A program made the translations under genes and the position numbers. A stretch of 7,485 nucleotides of DNA, taken from contig RDXA01000111.1 in the NCBI GenBank assembly GCA_004292705.1, forward strand, positions 1-7,485. The letters are read 5' to 3'. The stretch is from Sphingomonadales bacterium. Its GTDB lineage: Bacteria; Pseudomonadota; Alphaproteobacteria; Sphingomonadales; Sphingomonadaceae. Within the stretch, counting starts at the first letter, position 1, and each line of letters starts with the position of its first letter. The notes under the pieces were generated by a model, which saw only the letters and a program-made list of their open reading frames with translations, was not told the DNA's origin and searched no databases. Positions 5,303 through 7,485 of this stretch are shown here, in pieces.

Positions 5303-6588
5303 GTAAAGCCCGCCGCGCGCATGTCTTCGGGTTTGTAGACATTGCGCAGGTCGACCATCACCGGGGCGTTGGCAAGGTCCTTGACGCGCTTGAGATCGAG
5401 CGCGCGGAAGGCGTCCCATTCGGTCACGATCACCACCACGTCCGCAGCCTCGATCGCTTCGTAGGCATTGTCGCACATGGTCACCCCGGGCAGCAGCGGG
5501 CGGGCCTGCTCCATGCCTTCAGGGTCGTAAGCGGCGACCGCAACCCCTGCATCCATCAGCGTCTGCGCGACCGCAATCGCGGGGCTGTCGCGCATGTCGT
5601 CGGTATTGGGCTTGAAGGTGAGGCCGAGCAGCGCCGCCTTCTTGCCGCGCGCCGTCTCGGGCCCGCCGAGCGCGTCGACCACCTTGCGGCCCATCGCCCG
5701 CTTGCGGCTGTCGTTGACCTTGACCACGGCCTCGACGATCCGGACCGGGCTGTCGTAATCCTCGGCGGTCTTGAGCAGGGCGAGGGTATCCTTGGGGAAG
5801 CACGAGCCGCCATAGCCGGGCCCTGCGTGCAGGAACTTGGCGCCGATGCGATTGTCCATCCCGATCCCGCGGGAGACGTCCTGCACATTCGCGCCGACCT
5901 TCTCGCACAGATCGGCCATTTCATTGATGAAGGTGATCTTGGTCGCGAGGAAGGCGTTGGCGGCATATTTGATCAGCTCGCTGGTGCGGCGGCTGGTGAA
6001 CAGGATCGGCGATTCATTGAGGAACAGCGGGCGATAGACCTCGCGCATCACCTCGCGGCCGAATTCGTCCTCGGCGCCGATGACGATGCGGTCGGGGCGC
6101 TTGAAATCGCCGATCGCCGCGCCTTCGCGCAGGAATTCGGGGTTGGATACGACCGCGAAGCGGTGCGCCGTTCCGGTCTCGCGGATGATCCGCTCCACCT
6201 CGTCGCCAGTGCCCACAGGGACGGTCGATTTGGTGACGACCACCGCCTCGCCCGAAAGCTTTTCGCCCACTTCGCGCGCGACTTCGTAGACGAAGGTCAA
6301 ATCGGCGTGCCCGTCGCCCCGGCGGCTCGGCGTGCCGACCGCGATGAAGATCGCCGCCGCGCCAGCGATGCCTTCCCCCAGATCGGTGGTGAAGCTGAGG
6401 CGCCCGGCCTTCACATTGCTTTCGACCAGCGCATCGAGGCCCGGTTCATAAATCGGCATGATACCGGCGTGGAGCCGGTCGATCTTGCTCTGATCCTTGT
6501 CGATGCAGACCACATCATGCCCGAAATCGGCAAAGCACGCCCCCGATACGAGCCCGACATAGCCCGAACCCACCATCGCAATCTTCAT
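5278..6588 (-). CDS. ugd: UDP-glucose 6-dehydrogenase
   Basis: This 436-residue cytosolic enzyme oxidises UDP-glucose to UDP-glucuronate with two NAD+, supplying precursors for exopolysaccharide, capsule or glycolipids. The N-terminal NAD-binding Rossmann domain shows GSGYVGLVSGACFA (7-20) and D30 at the end of strand 2. The linking and catalytic parts show TKSTVPVGTGDE (119-130), SNPEFLREGAAIGDF (148-162), IKYAANAFLATKITFINE (206-223, with K207 and N211) and GPGYGGSCFPKDT (256-268), where C263 is the catalytic thiol and D267 its partner. The C-terminal UDP-binding domain includes GLTFKPNTDDMRDSPA. Length is normal for the type-I family. The ATG at 6588-6586 has AAGG 9 nt upstream and starts directly at the Rossmann strand (MKIAMVGSGYVG). 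It lies 52 nt downstream of the phosphatase gene in the same direction, so co-transcription is plausible, and it overlaps the convergent TspO-like gene by 25 nt. A close paralogue such as GDP-mannose dehydrogenase is less likely given the UDP-glucose type motif set. Confidence 0.96.
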   Translation of the reverse strand: MKIAMVGSGYVGLVSGACFADFGHDVVCIDKDQSKIDRLHAGIMPIYEPGLDALVESNVKAGRLSFTTDLGEGIAGAAAIFIAVGTPSRRGDGHADLTFVYEVAREVGEKLSGEAVVVTKSTVPVGTGDEVERIIRETGTAHRFAVVSNPEFLREGAAIGDFKRPDRIVIGAEDEFGREVMREVYRPLFLNESPILFTSRRTSELIKYAANAFLATKITFINEMADLCEKVGANVQDVSRGIGMDNRIGAKFLHAGPGYGGSCFPKDTLALLKTAEDYDSPVRIVEAVVKVNDSRKRAMGRKVVDALGGPETARGKKAALLGLTFKPNTDDMRDSPAIAVAQTLMDAGVAVAAYDPEGMEQARPLLPGVTMCDNAYEAIEAADVVVIVTEWDAFRALDLKRVKDLANAPVMVDLRNVYKPEDMRAAGFTYVSVGRA

Positions 6589-6622
6589 GAACAGCTGCCT
6601 TTACGCGAAAACTGAACCCGGC

Positions 6623-6638
6623 CCGCGCGTTGGCGCGG
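6623..6638 (-). other. Short GC hairpin between the phosphatase gene and ugd
   Basis: A perfect six-pair stem, CCGCGC (6623-6628) with GCGCGG (6633-6638) around a four-base loop, sits just after the phosphatase stop codon. On the minus strand the next T cluster (TTCAGTTTT) is separated from it by about six bases, so it is a poor intrinsic terminator; it may attenuate or stabilise a shared phosphatase-ugd transcript, or be chance in GC-rich DNA. Confidence 0.25.
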
Positions 6639-6640
6639 TG

Positions 6641-7447
6641 CTATCGCGCCCGGTCGCCGTGGTACACTTCCGCCGGTCCACCATTGCTGGCCCGCGCCTG
6701 AAGGATGCGCCGCTGGTCGCCCTCGAGCACGAGCGCTGTAAGCACACCCGAGCGGAAAGCGCCAGTGTCAATGCCGATGCGGTTACCGCAATCCATCACG
6801 TGGTCGAAAATCGTGTGGCCGTGCACCACCACCTTTTCCAGCGGGCCTTCATGGTTCAGGAACCGCTCGCGGATCCACAGCAGATCGCTACGCTTCTGTT
6901 CGGCGAGCGGAACCGACGGGTCGATCCCGGCATGGACGAAAACATAATCGCCCGCGCGGATCATCGTCTCGAAGGCGGCGACATAATCGCGCGTCGCCTG
7001 CGGGACGATCTGCGGCAGTCGCTCGAAAAGTTCTTCCAGCGACATTTCCGCCAATTGCCGGGTGGACAGGCCATAGCTCAGGATCGTCTCGCGCCCGCCA
7101 TGCTTGAGGAAATGGCGCAGGGCTTCCGGCCGATCGAAGGCGGCGAGGAACATTTCCTCGTGATTGCCCGCCAATACCCGGACGTTGCGGTTCTGTTGCC
7201 AGGCGTGCGTGCGAGCCACCACGCCGGCACTGTCCGGCCCGCGATCAACCAGATCGCCGAGCAGGATAATGTGATGATCGAGCCCGGGCGCGGCCGCGAT
7301 TTCCGCTTCAACCGCTGCGATCATCACTTCGAACAGATCGAGCCGCCCGTGAATATCGCCAATTGCGTAATAGCGTGAACCGGCGGGAACGACGGGACGC
7401 CGCTCCGGGGGCAATGGATTGAAAAGGTCACGCAATTTCTGAAACAT
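6641..7447 (-). CDS. PPP-type metallophosphoesterase (bacterial serine/threonine phosphatase family)
   Basis: A 268-residue cytosolic metallophosphoesterase of the calcineurin/PPP superfamily. The dinuclear-metal motifs are complete and in order: GDIHG (30-34), GDLVDRG (64-70), GNHEE (94-98), then the metal-binding histidines in FVHAGIDP (H172) and VVHGHT (H209 and H211). This pattern is shared by bacterial PrpA/PrpB-like serine/threonine phosphatases and by ApaH-like diadenosine tetraphosphate hydrolases. GDLVDRG plus the GNHEE-containing insert fit the phosphatase group, but protein phosphatase and nucleotide hydrolase cannot be separated from sequence alone. There is no signal peptide; the first 20 residues are a short basic, proline-rich lead-in. 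The ATG at 7447-7445 has no clear ribosome binding site, but sequence conservation begins about 25 residues in. The gene ends 52 nt before ugd, suggesting a two-gene unit, possibly linked to surface polysaccharide production. Confidence 0.88.
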   Translation of the reverse strand: MFQKLRDLFNPLPPERRPVVPAGSRYYAIGDIHGRLDLFEVMIAAVEAEIAAAPGLDHHIILLGDLVDRGPDSAGVVARTHAWQQNRNVRVLAGNHEEMFLAAFDRPEALRHFLKHGGRETILSYGLSTRQLAEMSLEELFERLPQIVPQATRDYVAAFETMIRAGDYVFVHAGIDPSVPLAEQKRSDLLWIRERFLNHEGPLEKVVVHGHTIFDHVMDCGNRIGIDTGAFRSGVLTALVLEGDQRRILQARASNGGPAEVYHGDRAR

Positions 7448-7485
7448 GATCAGTCAGGTGATCCGGTTGTGCGACCTTGGCAATG

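Noticed and set aside
5230..6615. 461-codon plus-strand open frame antisense to ugd
   Set aside because: Ugd motifs on the minus strand are complete. The antisense product is a His/Asp/Arg-rich shadow with no ribosome binding site or domain.
7445..7465. Small GATCA/TGATC inverted repeat before the phosphatase start
   Set aside because: Five-base arms overlapping a start codon at the window edge are expected by chance, and too little upstream sequence is available to judge an operator or promoter.

Overview
This window looks like a core chromosomal segment of a GC-rich alphaproteobacterium. Sphingomonadales, and within it the Erythrobacter/Porphyrobacter side, is the best guess. The reasons are the rluD-rpoH order, a ChpT-type histidine phosphotransferase (a protein of the alphaproteobacterial cell-cycle phosphorelay), an alphaproteobacterial-type RNase P RNA, high GC with strong third-position G/C bias, and an RpoH N-terminus of alphaproteobacterial character. 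The genus is inferred from remembered family features, not from a search.

Layout. On the minus strand at the left are the 5' part of rpoH (heat-shock sigma factor, cut by the window edge) and, upstream of it, rluD (23S rRNA pseudouridine synthase). Head-to-head with rluD, with almost no spacer, starts a tightly packed plus-strand cluster: a JAMM/M67 metalloprotease-like protein, a ChpT-like histidine phosphotransferase and an AmiD/AmpD-type N-acetylmuramoyl-L-alanine amidase, each 9 nt apart, then after 60 nt an AqpZ-type aquaporin. A sigma70-like promoter directly follows aqpZ and drives rnpB, the RNA subunit of RNase P. Next on the plus strand is a multi-spanning membrane protein resembling the TspO/tryptophan-rich sensory protein superfamily. 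It converges on and overlaps ugd (UDP-glucose 6-dehydrogenase, minus strand), which is preceded by a PPP-type metallophosphoesterase gene, also minus strand.

How the parts fit. rpoH, rluD and rnpB are housekeeping functions (stress transcription, ribosome and tRNA maturation). The central cluster groups cell-cycle signalling (ChpT) with peptidoglycan turnover (amidase) and an orphan JAMM protease. Ugd supplies UDP-glucuronate for surface polysaccharide, and the phosphatase upstream may share its transcript.

I see no mobile element, CRISPR array, tRNA gene, prophage or defence system, and no compositional island. The most interesting points are architectural: promoter-less divergence at rluD/M67, the chpT-amidase coupling, an apparent ugd terminator hairpin placed inside the coding end of the opposing gene, and the oversized TspO-like protein. 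I did not find a convincing new biological system.
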